64,000 nt of DNA, from positions 186,001 through 250,000 of the forward strand of contig NC_015125.1 of assembly GCF_000202635.1 (NCBI RefSeq), read 5' to 3'. The stretch's first letter is position 1; every line of letters starts with the position of its first letter. A model generated the notes under the pieces. It was not told the origin of the DNA. It saw only the letters and a program-made list of their open reading frames with translations, and did not search any database. Below are positions 36,239 through 45,300 of this stretch, piece after piece. The stretch is from Microbacterium testaceum StLB037 (GTDB lineage: Bacteria > Actinomycetota > Actinomycetes > Actinomycetales > Microbacteriaceae). A program made the translations under genes and the position numbers.

Positions 36239-37429
36239 ATGATCGACATCCTCATGCCGCGCCTGTCCGACACCATGACGGAAGGCGCGATCGCCGTCTG
36301 GCGGAAGAAGCCCGGCGATCCCGTCGCCCCCGGGGACGTGCTCCTCGAGATCGAGACCGACAAAGCCCTCATGGAGCAGGAGGCCTACGACGCCGGCACC
36401 CTCGTCGAGATCCTCGTCCCCGAGGGAGAGAACGTCGCGATCGGCACCCCCATCGCACGGCTGGACGACGGGAAGGAGCCCGCTCCGCTCGCGTCGTCCG
36501 AGCGCGCGGACCTCCCGGCGCCCGCAGCGCCACGGGCTCCGGAACCGGATGCCACGCCGCCCGCGCCCCCGCACGGTCGGGCCACCCCGCTGGTCCGGCG
36601 TCTCGCCAAGGAACAGGGCATCGATCTGTCGTCGCTCACGGGATCCGGTCCGGGCGGACGCATCGTGCGCGCCGATCTCGACGCCGCGGCCGAGGCACCG
36701 GCATCCCCCGTTCCGTCCGGCGAGGGTGCGGAGTCGCCCGCCGACATCACGCGCATCCCCTTCGACGGCATCCGCCGGGCGATCGCGACACGTCTCAGCG
36801 ACAGCGCCGCGACGATCCCGGTGTTCCACGCCACCGCCGCGGCCGACGTCACCGATCTGCTCGCACTGCGCACCCAGCTCAATGCGGTGGGAGACACGCG
36901 GATCTCGGTCAACGATCTCGTCGTGAAAGCCGTCGCGCTCGCCCTCCGCGACCACCCCGGGATCAACGCCGCGTACTCGCCCGACGACGGCGGGCAGACC
37001 GTCATCCACCACGGCATCCACGTCGGTGTCGCCGTCGCCGCCCCCTCGGGCCTCGTGGTGCCCGTCGTCCGCGACGCCGACCGCTCGAGCATCTCCACGA
37101 TCGCGCGACGGACCCGCGAGCTCGCCGACCGCGCCGCCGCACGCACCCTCACCGTCGACGAGATGAACGGCGGCACCTTCACCGTCAGCAATCTCGGCAT
37201 GTTCGGCGTCGAGCACTTCACCGCCATCATCAACCCGCCGCAGGGCGCGATCCTCGCCGTGGGTGGCATCACCGACGAGCTCGCCCTCGTCGACGAGGGC
37301 GTGGTCGCGCGTCGCCGCCTGCGCGTCACGCTCACCTGCGACCATCGCATCATCGACGGCGCCGCGGCGGGGCGGTTCCTCGCCGGGCTGACGGCGGTGC
37401 TGGAGGCGCCGTTGCGGGTGCTCACGTGA
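36239..37429 (+). CDS. pdhC: Dihydrolipoamide acetyltransferase (E2)
   Basis: 396 residues. A single lipoyl domain (1-78) carries Lys42 in IETDKALMEQ. A proline/alanine linker leads to the peripheral subunit-binding domain (RATPLVRRLAKEQGIDLSSLTGSGPGGRIVRADLD), then the trimer-forming catalytic domain with the active-site motif CDHRIIDGAAAGRF (His369, Asp373). This is the swinging-arm core of a PDH-type complex. The E3 dihydrolipoamide dehydrogenase is not in the operon and is presumably supplied elsewhere. Confidence 0.93.
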   Translation: MIDILMPRLSDTMTEGAIAVWRKKPGDPVAPGDVLLEIETDKALMEQEAYDAGTLVEILVPEGENVAIGTPIARLDDGKEPAPLASSERADLPAPAAPRAPEPDATPPAPPHGRATPLVRRLAKEQGIDLSSLTGSGPGGRIVRADLDAAAEAPASPVPSGEGAESPADITRIPFDGIRRAIATRLSDSAATIPVFHATAAADVTDLLALRTQLNAVGDTRISVNDLVVKAVALALRDHPGINAAYSPDDGGQTVIHHGIHVGVAVAAPSGLVVPVVRDADRSSISTIARRTRELADRAAARTLTVDEMNGGTFTVSNLGMFGVEHFTAIINPPQGAILAVGGITDELALVDEGVVARRRLRVTLTCDHRIIDGAAAGRFLAGLTAVLEAPLRVLT

Positions 37430-37530
37430 AGCCGCCGAGCCCCCGGACGCGGCGGGAATCTGCTGTCGGCTTCCGTGCCGCGAGCGGAGACCCGCCGAGA
37501 GGCGGTCGGAGCCCCGCATAGCATCGACAT

Positions 37531-40251
37531 ATGGGGGACAAAGGTCGACGCCGGAACATCTTGTACCGCACGAGATGGATGGTGCCCGCGGTCGCGGTCG
37601 CCCTCGCCGCGCTGTCCGCCGGGCTGGGCCAGGTGGCGCAGGCGCACATCCTCGCTCAGCCGGACAAGCCGATCACGTTCGTCGTCGACGGGGATCTGCC
37701 GTTCGGCATCACCCAGGAGACCATGGATGCCGCGGCCCGGGGCCGCGCCCTGAGCTACGAGCCGTTCACGGTGCTGGTCGTCGAGCGCGACCTCACCTGG
37801 GACGAGTACGAGAACGGCGAACTCCCCCGTGGTGCGGACGTCATGGTCTCCGTGGGGATCGACCCCGAGGATCCCGACCTCGTCCTCCCCGACGCCTCGC
37901 GCGCCTCGGTGGCGAAACGTCTCAAGGGAGACGGCTGGAACCCGAACTACTCGGCGGCCGTCGACATCCGGGAGGCCTTCCTCAACAACGTGACGCAGGG
38001 CCAGGGGCCGGGCGCCGTCGTCGGGGCGGCGCTGACCGCGGCGTCGCGGGCGTTCGACGGAGGCCCCCGGTCGCCCGTGCTCTGGGTCTCCCTCGCGGCG
38101 CTGCCGCTGCTCGTCGGGCTCTTCATGATGGTGCTGTGGGCGCGCTACCTCGCGCGAGAGCGGAACCGCCGGAGGACGTTCTCCCGGGCGCGACTCGAGC
38201 TCGCCCGCGTCGTGCTCGAGCTCGACCTCCTCGAGGCGCACGTCGACATCGCCGGTGCCGAGCTCGATCGCGGGGCGCGGGGCCGCGCGCGCGATGCAGC
38301 GAAGGACGTCAAGGGGAAACTGCAGAAGGACTGGGCGGCGATCCGCAAGGAGAGCCTGAAACTCGCCCACGAGGAGCAGGTGCTCGCGCGCGAGCTCCTC
38401 GACCCGTCGACCCGCGTACACGAGCGGGGCGCCCCCGAGAAGCCGCTGGATCTCGCGACGTTCGCGAAGCGCACCGCTGCCCTCCGGCGTCGCGCGGACG
38501 CGCTCGTCGCCGCCTCGTCGCTGCGGGTGGGGCATGCCGCGGGCGGGACGATCCTCGGCCGGATCGCTCTGACGTCGACCCTCGCCGTGGACGACGTGCT
38601 CGCCCGCCCCGATCTCCTCTCGCCCGCAGAGACGGAGACGCTCAGCCGGCAACGGGGCGATCTTCTCGCCCTCGTCCGCGAGGCGGACACCACCTTCGGC
38701 GCCGACAACGGACCCGAGGTCGTCGTCCGCCACGTGGACCTGATGACGAGGTGGCGGGAAGCCGAACGCCGGTTGGCGGTCACACTGACGCGGATCGAGC
38801 ACCGCCTCGAGAAGAAGCTCCCCCGCGGGACGACGTCGCACATCGCCGCCGGGGCATTGGATCGGCGTCTCCAAGATCGGGCGCGCATCGCCACGGGAGG
38901 CGCCGCCGAATCGCTGGACGAGCTCCGCTCGTCGCTCGATCTCACGCCGCGCAAAGGTCTTCCCCCGGCCCCCCACGCCGAACGGATCCTCCTCATCGCC
39001 GACGCGCTCGTCGCCGCGAAACGCGGCGCCACTCCCCCGCGACGGGCGGGTTCCGGCATCCCCGTCGACAGGCTCGCACCGGACTTCATCCCTCTCGCCG
39101 TCGCCGGAATCCCCCTGGTGGCGGCCCTGATCGCCGGCTTCCTGGCAACGTCCGCCATGGAACGCGGCGACGCCACGTACGGACGCGAGCTGACCGGCGA
39201 CGTCCCCCTCGCCAGCCTCGAGATCGTGGGCGACCCCGCCCTCCTCCCGGCCTTCACCAACGCCGAGGATGCCGAGCGCGACGGCCCCAACATCGACACG
39301 CTGACGCTGGACTTCGTGCGGGATGCCATGGAGCGCACCGCGCAGCGCAGCGACGACGACGCCCTTCTTCCGGAGCGGATCGACCTGGTCGTCCCTCTTC
39401 TCGCGATCGACGACTACGTCACGGTCCGCCCGAATCCCGAGGTCGAAGACGGCGTGAAGCTCGATTACTTCGAGGTGCTGGGGGCCTACGCCCGCATCAA
39501 GGCGGAGGTCGAGGCCGAGGTGCCGGGGACGCTCGACCCGGCGACCGGTGACGTGCGAGCCGGACACGCGATCCTTCCTCTCTGGATACAGAAGGACGGC
39601 TCGTACGGGGTCGGTCTCGCCCTGACGGGAACGCTCAGCACCGGGACGGAGAGCCGGCTCGGAGCATACGACTTCCTCGCGACGGAGCCCCGCTTCACGA
39701 ACGAACCCGGCGAGGACTGGGCCAATCCAGCGGGCTGGGTCGTGGCATCCGAGATGATCAAGCTCGGCCGACAGCTGGAGTACAACGACCTGCGCGTCAG
39801 CTCCCTGTCCCCCGCGGCGCTGTTCTGGGTCGTCGCCCTCGCGACGTGGACCGGCGTCCAGACCCTCGCGATGATCGTGTGGTCGCTCGCCCAGCTGCTC
39901 CTGCGCGGCGCCGGATCCCGCCGAACGCGCGCTCAGCTGCGGGAGCTGCGCGACAAGCTCAACGCGCTCGCGATGGGGCTCGACCTGTCGAGACTGGATG
40001 CCGTCGCCGTCCTGGGAACCGCCGACGGCCACCGCGGCCAGGCGGCCGAGGCCGACCAGCAGCTCTCCGAGACCGTGCTGTTCACCGCATGGCGCGAGGT
40101 TCAGGCGCTCGAGGCTCTGCCCCGGCGCGAGCAGCGCGGCCCGGAGTGGCGCCAGCGCGTCGAGCGGATGGGCACTGTCATCGACGCGCTCGCCGTCCGC
40201 GAGGCCGGGGTCGCCGAGCGGGCGTTGGTGCTGGTCCGGTCGTACAGCTGA
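37531..40251 (+). CDS. Large membrane protein of unknown function
   Basis: 906 residues. One N-terminal helix, an extracytoplasmic segment (about 40-180), a second helix at about 190-205, a long charged region (about 210-520) rich in helices and arginine/glutamate, and another helix pair. An outer domain with DYVTVRPNPEVEDGVKLDYFEVLGAYARIK and a last helix near 765 follow, before a cytosolic tail. The plan recalls actinobacterial DUF5129-type proteins, but I cannot confirm it. No catalytic motif seen. A CATAGC hexamer 11 bases ahead of the ATG may give a nearly leaderless transcript. Confidence 0.8.
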   Translation: MGDKGRRRNILYRTRWMVPAVAVALAALSAGLGQVAQAHILAQPDKPITFVVDGDLPFGITQETMDAAARGRALSYEPFTVLVVERDLTWDEYENGELPRGADVMVSVGIDPEDPDLVLPDASRASVAKRLKGDGWNPNYSAAVDIREAFLNNVTQGQGPGAVVGAALTAASRAFDGGPRSPVLWVSLAALPLLVGLFMMVLWARYLARERNRRRTFSRARLELARVVLELDLLEAHVDIAGAELDRGARGRARDAAKDVKGKLQKDWAAIRKESLKLAHEEQVLARELLDPSTRVHERGAPEKPLDLATFAKRTAALRRRADALVAASSLRVGHAAGGTILGRIALTSTLAVDDVLARPDLLSPAETETLSRQRGDLLALVREADTTFGADNGPEVVVRHVDLMTRWREAERRLAVTLTRIEHRLEKKLPRGTTSHIAAGALDRRLQDRARIATGGAAESLDELRSSLDLTPRKGLPPAPHAERILLIADALVAAKRGATPPRRAGSGIPVDRLAPDFIPLAVAGIPLVAALIAGFLATSAMERGDATYGRELTGDVPLASLEIVGDPALLPAFTNAEDAERDGPNIDTLTLDFVRDAMERTAQRSDDDALLPERIDLVVPLLAIDDYVTVRPNPEVEDGVKLDYFEVLGAYARIKAEVEAEVPGTLDPATGDVRAGHAILPLWIQKDGSYGVGLALTGTLSTGTESRLGAYDFLATEPRFTNEPGEDWANPAGWVVASEMIKLGRQLEYNDLRVSSLSPAALFWVVALATWTGVQTLAMIVWSLAQLLLRGAGSRRTRAQLRELRDKLNALAMGLDLSRLDAVAVLGTADGHRGQAAEADQQLSETVLFTAWREVQALEALPRREQRGPEWRQRVERMGTVIDALAVREAGVAERALVLVRSYS

Positions 40252-40268
40252 GTCGACGGCCCTGCTGT

Positions 40269-40736
40269 TCAGAACGAGGCCGCGTCGCGGAGCCCCTCCT
40301 CGATCTGGTTCGTCGCGGTGACGATCGCGTCCTGGTCGGGGTGACCGAACAACCCCGACAGCGCCCGGCCGTACAGGCTGCGGAGCTGCTCGACCACCTG
40401 GACCCCGCGGAGTTCGAGGTGCAGCAGGGTGCTTCGGCGGTCCTGCGGATTCGGCGCGCGATGGATGAACTGCCGAGACTCCAGCCGTTCGATCACCGCA
40501 CTGACGAGGCTGCTGCCGACCTGGAGAAAGGTGGCGAGTTCTTTCGGTGTCCGCGGAGATTCATCCACGCCGAGGAACTTCAGTGCGCGCAGGTCGATGG
40601 GGTTGAGTTCGTGCTCCACCGCCAGACGCTGGAGGAGGTGCGCGTTCTGCACCTGCATCCGGTACCACGCCGAGACGAGTGCTTCCGAAGCCGCCGAGGG
40701 GAGTGATTCCCTCGCGGGATTGTGCTCATACCCCAT
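40269..40736 (-). CDS. MarR-family transcriptional regulator
   Basis: 155 residues with the MarR winged helix-turn-helix: NPIDLRALKFLGVDESPRTPKELATFLQVGSSLVSAVIERLESRQFIHRAPNPQDRRSTLLHL, where the wing Asp-Arg-Arg is conserved. I chose ATG 40736; a TATTCT hexamer ends six bases ahead, so the message may be leaderless. GTG codons at 40751 and 40766 are possible earlier starts. Divergent from the TasA-like/SipW operon, which it probably regulates. Ligand unknown. Confidence 0.88.
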   Translation of the reverse strand: MGYEHNPARESLPSAASEALVSAWYRMQVQNAHLLQRLAVEHELNPIDLRALKFLGVDESPRTPKELATFLQVGSSLVSAVIERLESRQFIHRAPNPQDRRSTLLHLELRGVQVVEQLRSLYGRALSGLFGHPDQDAIVTATNQIEEGLRDAASF

Positions 40737-40770
40737 CGAAAAAGAATAGTCCACACTATCCCTCACTTTT

Positions 40771-40799
40771 TGAGTTACTAGTTTGACTTACTTATAGTT
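40771..40799 (+). promoter_or_regulatory. Promoter of TasA-like/SipW operon
   Basis: TTGAGT (40771-40776), a 17-base spacer, then TATAGT (40794-40799): a good sigma-A promoter. It starts a 5' untranslated region of about 135 bases before the TasA-like start. An ACTAGT palindrome lies within the spacer, a possible target for the divergent MarR protein. Confidence 0.65.
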
Positions 40800-40940
40800 C
40801 CGCTAGGCACCTTCAGAACGGTGCCGAGAGAGCATGTCCCGTCGACCTCGTCGATGGCGTTTGAAGAACCACCCCGTCTGCACCACGCATGCATCACGCA
40901 CTTCATACCCACTCGCCCTCCCCGTGAAGGACTCATCCTC

Positions 40941-41555
40941 ATGCGCAAAGCACCCGCCACCCCCTCGCGCCGTCTCGGCAAGATCGCGACCATCGCGGTG
41001 ATCCCCCTCTCCCTGATCGCCGCGGGAGCGCTGGTCTCCACCGCGTCGTACTCGGCCTTCTCCGCGACGACCTCGAATCCCTCGAACAACTGGTCGGCGG
41101 GCTCGGTCGGGCTCTCGAACAGCTCCCCCAACAGCGCGGCGTTCGACGCGACGAACCTGAAGCCGGGATCGACAGGCACGACGTGCGTCGCCGTCACCTC
41201 CACCGGCACCCTGCCGTCCGCGGTCAAGCTCTACGCCACGGATGCCTCGCAGAGCCAGGGCATCGGTGACTGGCTCAACCTCACGGTCACCCAGGGCACG
41301 GGCGGTGGCAACGGCAGCTGCAACGGCTTCTCGCCGATCGCCTCCGGCGCGTCGGTCTATGACAACACCCTGACCGCATTCGTGAACGACGCCACGGACT
41401 ACCGCAGCGGAGTGGGCAGCTGGGCACCCGCGGGCGGGGACTCCCCCGAGACGCGCACCTTCCAGATCACCTACTCGGTGTCGTCGAACGCCCCCTCCTC
41501 CATCATGGGCGCGACCGCCAACGTCAACTTCACCTGGGAAGCCCAAAATCAGTGA
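40941..41555 (+). CDS. TasA/camelysin-like secreted surface protein
   Basis: 204 residues. A long basic n-region, a helix (IATIAVIPLSLIAAGALVSTASYS) and the camelysin-type junction AFSATTSNPSNNWSAGSVGLS are followed by a beta-rich domain with one cysteine pair. Such proteins are cut by SipW-type signal peptidases and can form surface fibres. The gene lies directly before a SipW-type peptidase, which supports the assignment. ATG 40941 begins the signal. Homology is recognised from pattern, not search, so TasA fibre formation remains inference. Confidence 0.75.
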   Translation: MRKAPATPSRRLGKIATIAVIPLSLIAAGALVSTASYSAFSATTSNPSNNWSAGSVGLSNSSPNSAAFDATNLKPGSTGTTCVAVTSTGTLPSAVKLYATDASQSQGIGDWLNLTVTQGTGGGNGSCNGFSPIASGASVYDNTLTAFVNDATDYRSGVGSWAPAGGDSPETRTFQITYSVSSNAPSSIMGATANVNFTWEAQNQ

Positions 41556-41643
41556 GCTGAGGAGTCGCTCCACCGACGGCGCGGGCGGGTCATCCTCGAC
41601 GGATCCCGCCCGCCCGCTGCGGGCCTGGCTGCGCTTCGGCACG

Positions 41644-42609
41644 GTGATCACCGCACGAGCCGCCCTCGCCGTCGTCTTCGGCATGACGTTCTGGGCGGTC
41701 GCACCGTTGGTCATCGGATGGCAGACGACCACGGTGATGACCGGCTCAATGGAACCCGCCATCCAGCCGGGCGACCTCGTCGTCAGCCGGCCCATCGATC
41801 CTGCCGAGCTGCGTCCCGGTCAGGTGATCCTCGTCACCGACCCGGACCACCCCGGGCGACTCCGCCTCCACCGCCTCCACGCCGTCGACGGCGACGAGCT
41901 CATCACCAAAGGAGACGCCAACCCCGAGGCCGACTCCTCGCCGGTGCTCCGGTCTGATGTCCTGGGCGTCGGAGCCCTCCGGGTCCCCTGGATCGGCATC
42001 CCCATCCAACAAGCTCGCGACGGCGACGCCGTGGGTCTCACCTCGACGGTTCTCGGTCTCGTCGCCATCATCGGCATCGCACTCGCGCCCGCCATCGCAA
42101 GCGGCGCGGGCGATCCGCCGGAACCAGACCCCGAGCTGCCCGAGAGAACACCTTCGCGGGATGCCGAAACAAGGCGCGTCAGATCTCGCACGGCCGCGTT
42201 CGTCGTCGCCGTCACGGTCGCCGCCGTCGTGGCGGCCTCGCCGGCTCACGCGGCGGCCTTCTCCGCCCGCACGCAGACCTCCGGATCCCTGCAAGCGGCG
42301 ACGCCGGTGGCGCCGTCGGACCTCACGTGCGCGAACAACTTCGACGGCTCGGTGACCATCGGGTGGGCCTACGACGCCGAGAGGCCTTACAACTTCGAGA
42401 TCCTCGTCGACGGCCGCGGCTCCATCGCCACCCTCGGACCCGACGCCCGCTCCATCCAGCTCCGGGCGAACACCCCGTTCTCGTTCGGCCGAACCTCGGT
42501 GGTCCGCGTGCGCACCAACCTCACCCAGACGTGGGGCGCGACGAGCTCGGACTCCCGCAGCGTCACGACCGTGACGATTCTGTGGGTCGGGGTGGCGCGG
42601 TGCGCATGA
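41644..42609 (+). CDS. SipW-type signal peptidase with C-terminal secreted-domain fusion
   Basis: 321 residues. The N-terminal half is a SipW/ER-type signal peptidase I: a helix, catalytic Ser35 in MTGSMEPAIQPGD, a His-type second residue around His76 in RLRLHRLHAV, and TKGDANPEAD. The C-terminal half adds a second helix (about 184-200, AAFVVAVTVAAVVAA), then SPAHAAAFSARTQTSGSLQA, which resembles the cleavage junction of TasA-type substrates, and a fibronectin-like region. GTG 41644 is the first usable start; 88 bases separate it from the TasA-like stop. It should process the neighbouring protein. Confidence 0.82.
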   Translation: MITARAALAVVFGMTFWAVAPLVIGWQTTTVMTGSMEPAIQPGDLVVSRPIDPAELRPGQVILVTDPDHPGRLRLHRLHAVDGDELITKGDANPEADSSPVLRSDVLGVGALRVPWIGIPIQQARDGDAVGLTSTVLGLVAIIGIALAPAIASGAGDPPEPDPELPERTPSRDAETRRVRSRTAAFVVAVTVAAVVAASPAHAAAFSARTQTSGSLQAATPVAPSDLTCANNFDGSVTIGWAYDAERPYNFEILVDGRGSIATLGPDARSIQLRANTPFSFGRTSVVRVRTNLTQTWGATSSDSRSVTTVTILWVGVARCA

Positions 42610-42636
42610 GCCTCGGGCTCCCGCTGCTTGTTCTTG

Positions 42637-43698
42637 TCACACGCCGCGGAATTCTGCCCGTAAATCAGCGAACGCTTGGCGGTACCCGTCTCGCCCGTGG
42701 ACGTATGCCAGGCACACGACGCTTTGCAGGGCGGAGATGAGGGAGTCTCGTCCCGTGGAGTACTGCAGGGCGCGGATCGCCCACTCCTCCGGCGAGTCGC
42801 GGCTCGCGCCGTCGGGAGGCGCCGGAACGCTCGTGCGCCGCACCCGCGACCACTCGAGGACGTCCCAGCCGTACCGGAGCTCGTCAAACGGCGGAGGCGC
42901 CGATTCGCCTCTGCGCAAAGCATCCACCGCCGGTTCGAGGAGAGACTCCCCACTCAGCCCGGAAGCCTCCAGGCACCGCAGCGCCGCCCACGCCGCAATC
43001 TGACGCTGAGTGATCTCGTCGGCGTCGGCGATCGCGAACTCAAGATCCACATCGAGCTCGGTCAGCACGTCCAATGGCGAGCCCGCGTCGACGAGTTCCA
43101 TCAGACGATCGTTCGGGACACGGTCCCCCCACCGCGCGCGGGCTCGGTCCCTGCGTTCGGCTGCGTCGAGGATCTCCTGCTCGTCCATCTCCTCGGGCAC
43201 GATGGTTCGCCGCGCGCGATGCCAGGCCTCGGCTCGCTCACTGGTCTGAACCAGGATGCGACCCGGCGCCGGAGGAGCCGGCCAGAACTGCAGCAGATAG
43301 GAGTCAGTGCCGTCGTCGCTGACCATCGCCTCGTCGAATCCGGAGGCGCAGTAGCGAACCCGATAGTCCCCGCGAGGAAGGTCGAACGGGAATTCCTCAC
43401 CCATGAGACCGGTGAGGAACGCCTCGTCGGACTCCGACTGGAAGGAGACCTCGACGACCTCTTCCCACGCCGGGTCCACCGCCGGCGCGGACTCGTGCAA
43501 CTCGATACGGAACGGCACGTATCCCGTGTGCGTTCCCGTGATGAGTTCGAGCATGCCCGGGACGCCCGCGCCACACAGACCGTTGGTCTCGTCGGCCCAC
43601 GGCGCGCTGAGATCGTAGCCGTCGGCTTCCTCGTCGGTCGTGATGGTCGCCATCGAAGAGGACACGTCGACGCGGGGGTGATCGAGGAGGATTCGCAC
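42637..43698 (-). CDS. Hypothetical protein
   Basis: 353 residues, cytosolic, acidic and rich in Asp/Glu/Trp. The N-terminal half is beta-rich (VDVSSSMATITTDEEADGYDLSAP, GYVPFRIELHESAP, FDLPRGDYRVRYCASGFD). The C-terminal half is helical and Arg/Glu-rich (ITQRQIAAWAALRCLEASG). No domain recognised; possibly an immunity or contact-system-type protein, which is a guess. GTG 43698 is the start. Its GC and codon use fit the native chromosome, so it is the last native-looking gene before the insertion junction. Confidence 0.75.
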   Translation of the reverse strand: MRILLDHPRVDVSSSMATITTDEEADGYDLSAPWADETNGLCGAGVPGMLELITGTHTGYVPFRIELHESAPAVDPAWEEVVEVSFQSESDEAFLTGLMGEEFPFDLPRGDYRVRYCASGFDEAMVSDDGTDSYLLQFWPAPPAPGRILVQTSERAEAWHRARRTIVPEEMDEQEILDAAERRDRARARWGDRVPNDRLMELVDAGSPLDVLTELDVDLEFAIADADEITQRQIAAWAALRCLEASGLSGESLLEPAVDALRRGESAPPPFDELRYGWDVLEWSRVRRTSVPAPPDGASRDSPEEWAIRALQYSTGRDSLISALQSVVCLAYVHGRDGYRQAFADLRAEFRGV

Positions 43699-43778
43699 TC
43701 ACGGATGCTATCGGGGCAAGCGCGAGCGCTCGGGGTGCCACCTCGACGCGTGCAGGGCGCGTCGCGTGGAACGACGAA

Positions 43779-43806
43779 GGGCCGGAATCTCGTGAGATTC
43801 CGACCC
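43779..43806 (-). terminator. Terminator hairpin beside tRNA fragment A
   Basis: GGGCCGGAATCT-CGTG-AGATTCCGACCC folds into a long stem with one mismatch; on the minus strand it is followed by TTCGTCGTT. It begins six bases after the 3' end of the tRNA fragment, as expected for the original tRNA terminator. Confidence 0.75.
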
Positions 43807-43812
43807 TGATCT

Positions 43813-43855
43813 GTCCAGATGACACGATATGAACCTGTGAACCCTTGACCCCCAG
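43813..43855 (-). pseudogene. tRNA-Pro(GGG) 3' fragment A (att-like site)
   Basis: 43 bases running from the anticodon loop to the discriminator base, on the minus strand. It shares 37 of 43 positions with fragment B at 47106-47148. T-arm and acceptor pairing are partly broken here, and no 5' half precedes it. This is the usual footprint left by integration of an element into a tRNA 3' end, later decayed. Confidence 0.75.
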
Positions 43856-44116
43856 TTTGCCGTATCAGACTCGTCCGGCGTTCGTGGGCCCGGCCACGGC
43901 ACGGGGGAGAGCCGTCATGCCAGACGTTGCATACATCAGGTTCCGGCGCTTAGGAGCTGGGGGCGGATTGATGCCGACATCGACTACGTCCAGGTGCGCG
44001 ACGAGCACGAGCTTCTCAAGTGATCAGCCTGCCTGACGGCCACGTTGGATCAGACGAACGGTGCACATGGCAGACCCTGCCACGAACGTCGGCCGCCCGC
44101 CGCCCTGGAGGCCGGT
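43856..44116. other. Junction region with possible gene remnant
   Basis: About 260 bases after fragment A. One plus-strand frame ends DIDYVQVRDEHELLK before a stop near 44024 and looks like the C-terminus of a lost protein, but no start or full domain exists. Nothing else is seen. Confidence 0.35.
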
Positions 44117-44956
44117 TCAGCGAATCGGCTGACGTGACGCTGTGTCTAGTCTGCGGTGCACGTAAGAGAAGAGGCTAAACGCGTCATAGAAGTCCGGCAG
44201 GAGTTCAGTGTTGTCGACGCGATTGGAGTGGGCTCGGGGGTTTCGATAGTGCCCGTGAATCCCGAGGAGCAAATTCTTAAACCCCCGATGTTCGCTGATG
44301 TCGGAATCGTTCTCGTATCGGTTCATGTAGAGCAAGGGTTCGTCCTGACGGGTCCCGAAGACCCCGTTGTACAGGGCATCACCATCACCAGCGAGGCCAG
44401 TGATCTGACGAACTCGAGTCGGGATGCTCTTCGAGGCTTCGGAGATTGCGTGAAAGAGCGAGCGAGTCACAAACTCCTCTGCACAGTAACGGAAGAGTTC
44501 GTCGTGGGTTCCGCGACGACGAAGCTCCGCGTGGAGTGTTCCTGCTAGCTCTGCCGCTTCAGATAGCGTGCTGGCTCTTGTACCGCGAGCGAGTTGACCT
44601 CGGTCATTGATCCTGTATCCGTAGTGGACGAGAAACTCGGAAAGCTGGTCACTCAACTGTGCGAATCGATTGGGGTCGCGCATATATCTGGCTGGGGACA
44701 TGGCCATGTTAATGAACACGACGACGGAGTTACCGAGGCCCTGCTTGTACTGCTTGTTGTTGAGCGTGATGTACAGGCTTTCGCGCTTGTTTCGTCCCGC
44801 TTCACGTTGCAAGATCCCCGCCATCGGCAACAAGGCGTCAATCTCCGAGTTACTCAGGCCAGGGTACTCGGTTTGGGCGAGAATGTCTGCAACACCTTTG
44901 ATGAAGTCCATGGGGAACGGTTCGACCCGCTTGGGGCCGGAGAGTGATGTAGCCAT
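44117..44956 (-). CDS. Ymh/TIGR02391-type protein, predicted defence
   Basis: 279 residues. The C-terminal domain shows the TIGR02391/Hypoth_Ymh pattern: SLFHAISEASKSIPTRVRQITGLAGDGDALYNGVF, then PLLYMNRYENDSDISEHRGFKNLLLGIHGHYRNPRAH. Such domains are found in phage-associated and abortive-infection loci, and their NPRAH segment resembles HEPN-like motifs. The N-terminal half is helical and unassigned. ATG 44956 follows AGAGGA; an earlier in-frame start at 44989 lacks a ribosome site. GC is markedly lower than in the chromosome. Confidence 0.78.
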   Translation of the reverse strand: MATSLSGPKRVEPFPMDFIKGVADILAQTEYPGLSNSEIDALLPMAGILQREAGRNKRESLYITLNNKQYKQGLGNSVVVFINMAMSPARYMRDPNRFAQLSDQLSEFLVHYGYRINDRGQLARGTRASTLSEAAELAGTLHAELRRRGTHDELFRYCAEEFVTRSLFHAISEASKSIPTRVRQITGLAGDGDALYNGVFGTRQDEPLLYMNRYENDSDISEHRGFKNLLLGIHGHYRNPRAHSNRVDNTELLPDFYDAFSLFSYVHRRLDTASRQPIR

Positions 44957-45300
44957 GTGTCCAAGTATCCTCTTCTGCGAGGCAGACACTGGGTACTGTC
45001 ATTGCCTCGCTGCTCGGACGCGGGCGATCCCGCGGAGGCGACGTGCGAACTGGAACGCACCAAGTGAGGCAAACTATCCCAAACTCCGATAGGGCGCTTC
45101 CCAATCCATCTCGCCGAGTTCATCGGTGTCGATGGTTAGCACAGAGCGAAATGAGGTGCATTGTGGCTTCATTACTGAAGGAGGGGAAAATAGCCGGTCT
45201 ACGCCCGCGCCAGGGAATGAAGCATCAGTTTTTGGCCGAGTGACTGTGCGAGGACATCCGGACGAAGGCGGCGCAGGAAGTTTCTCGGCGAGTGCCCGTA
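44957..45300. other. Intergenic region, no gene seen
   Basis: About 340 bases of lower-GC sequence between two minus-strand genes. Short open frames on both strands lack ribosome sites and recognisable content. It presumably holds the promoter of the Ymh-type gene. Confidence 0.5.

Noticed and set aside
36385..40032. 1215-residue open frame on the minus strand
   Set aside because: It is antisense to pdhC and the 906-residue membrane protein gene, has no ribosome site and an arginine/glycine-rich composition typical of shadow frames in high-GC DNA.
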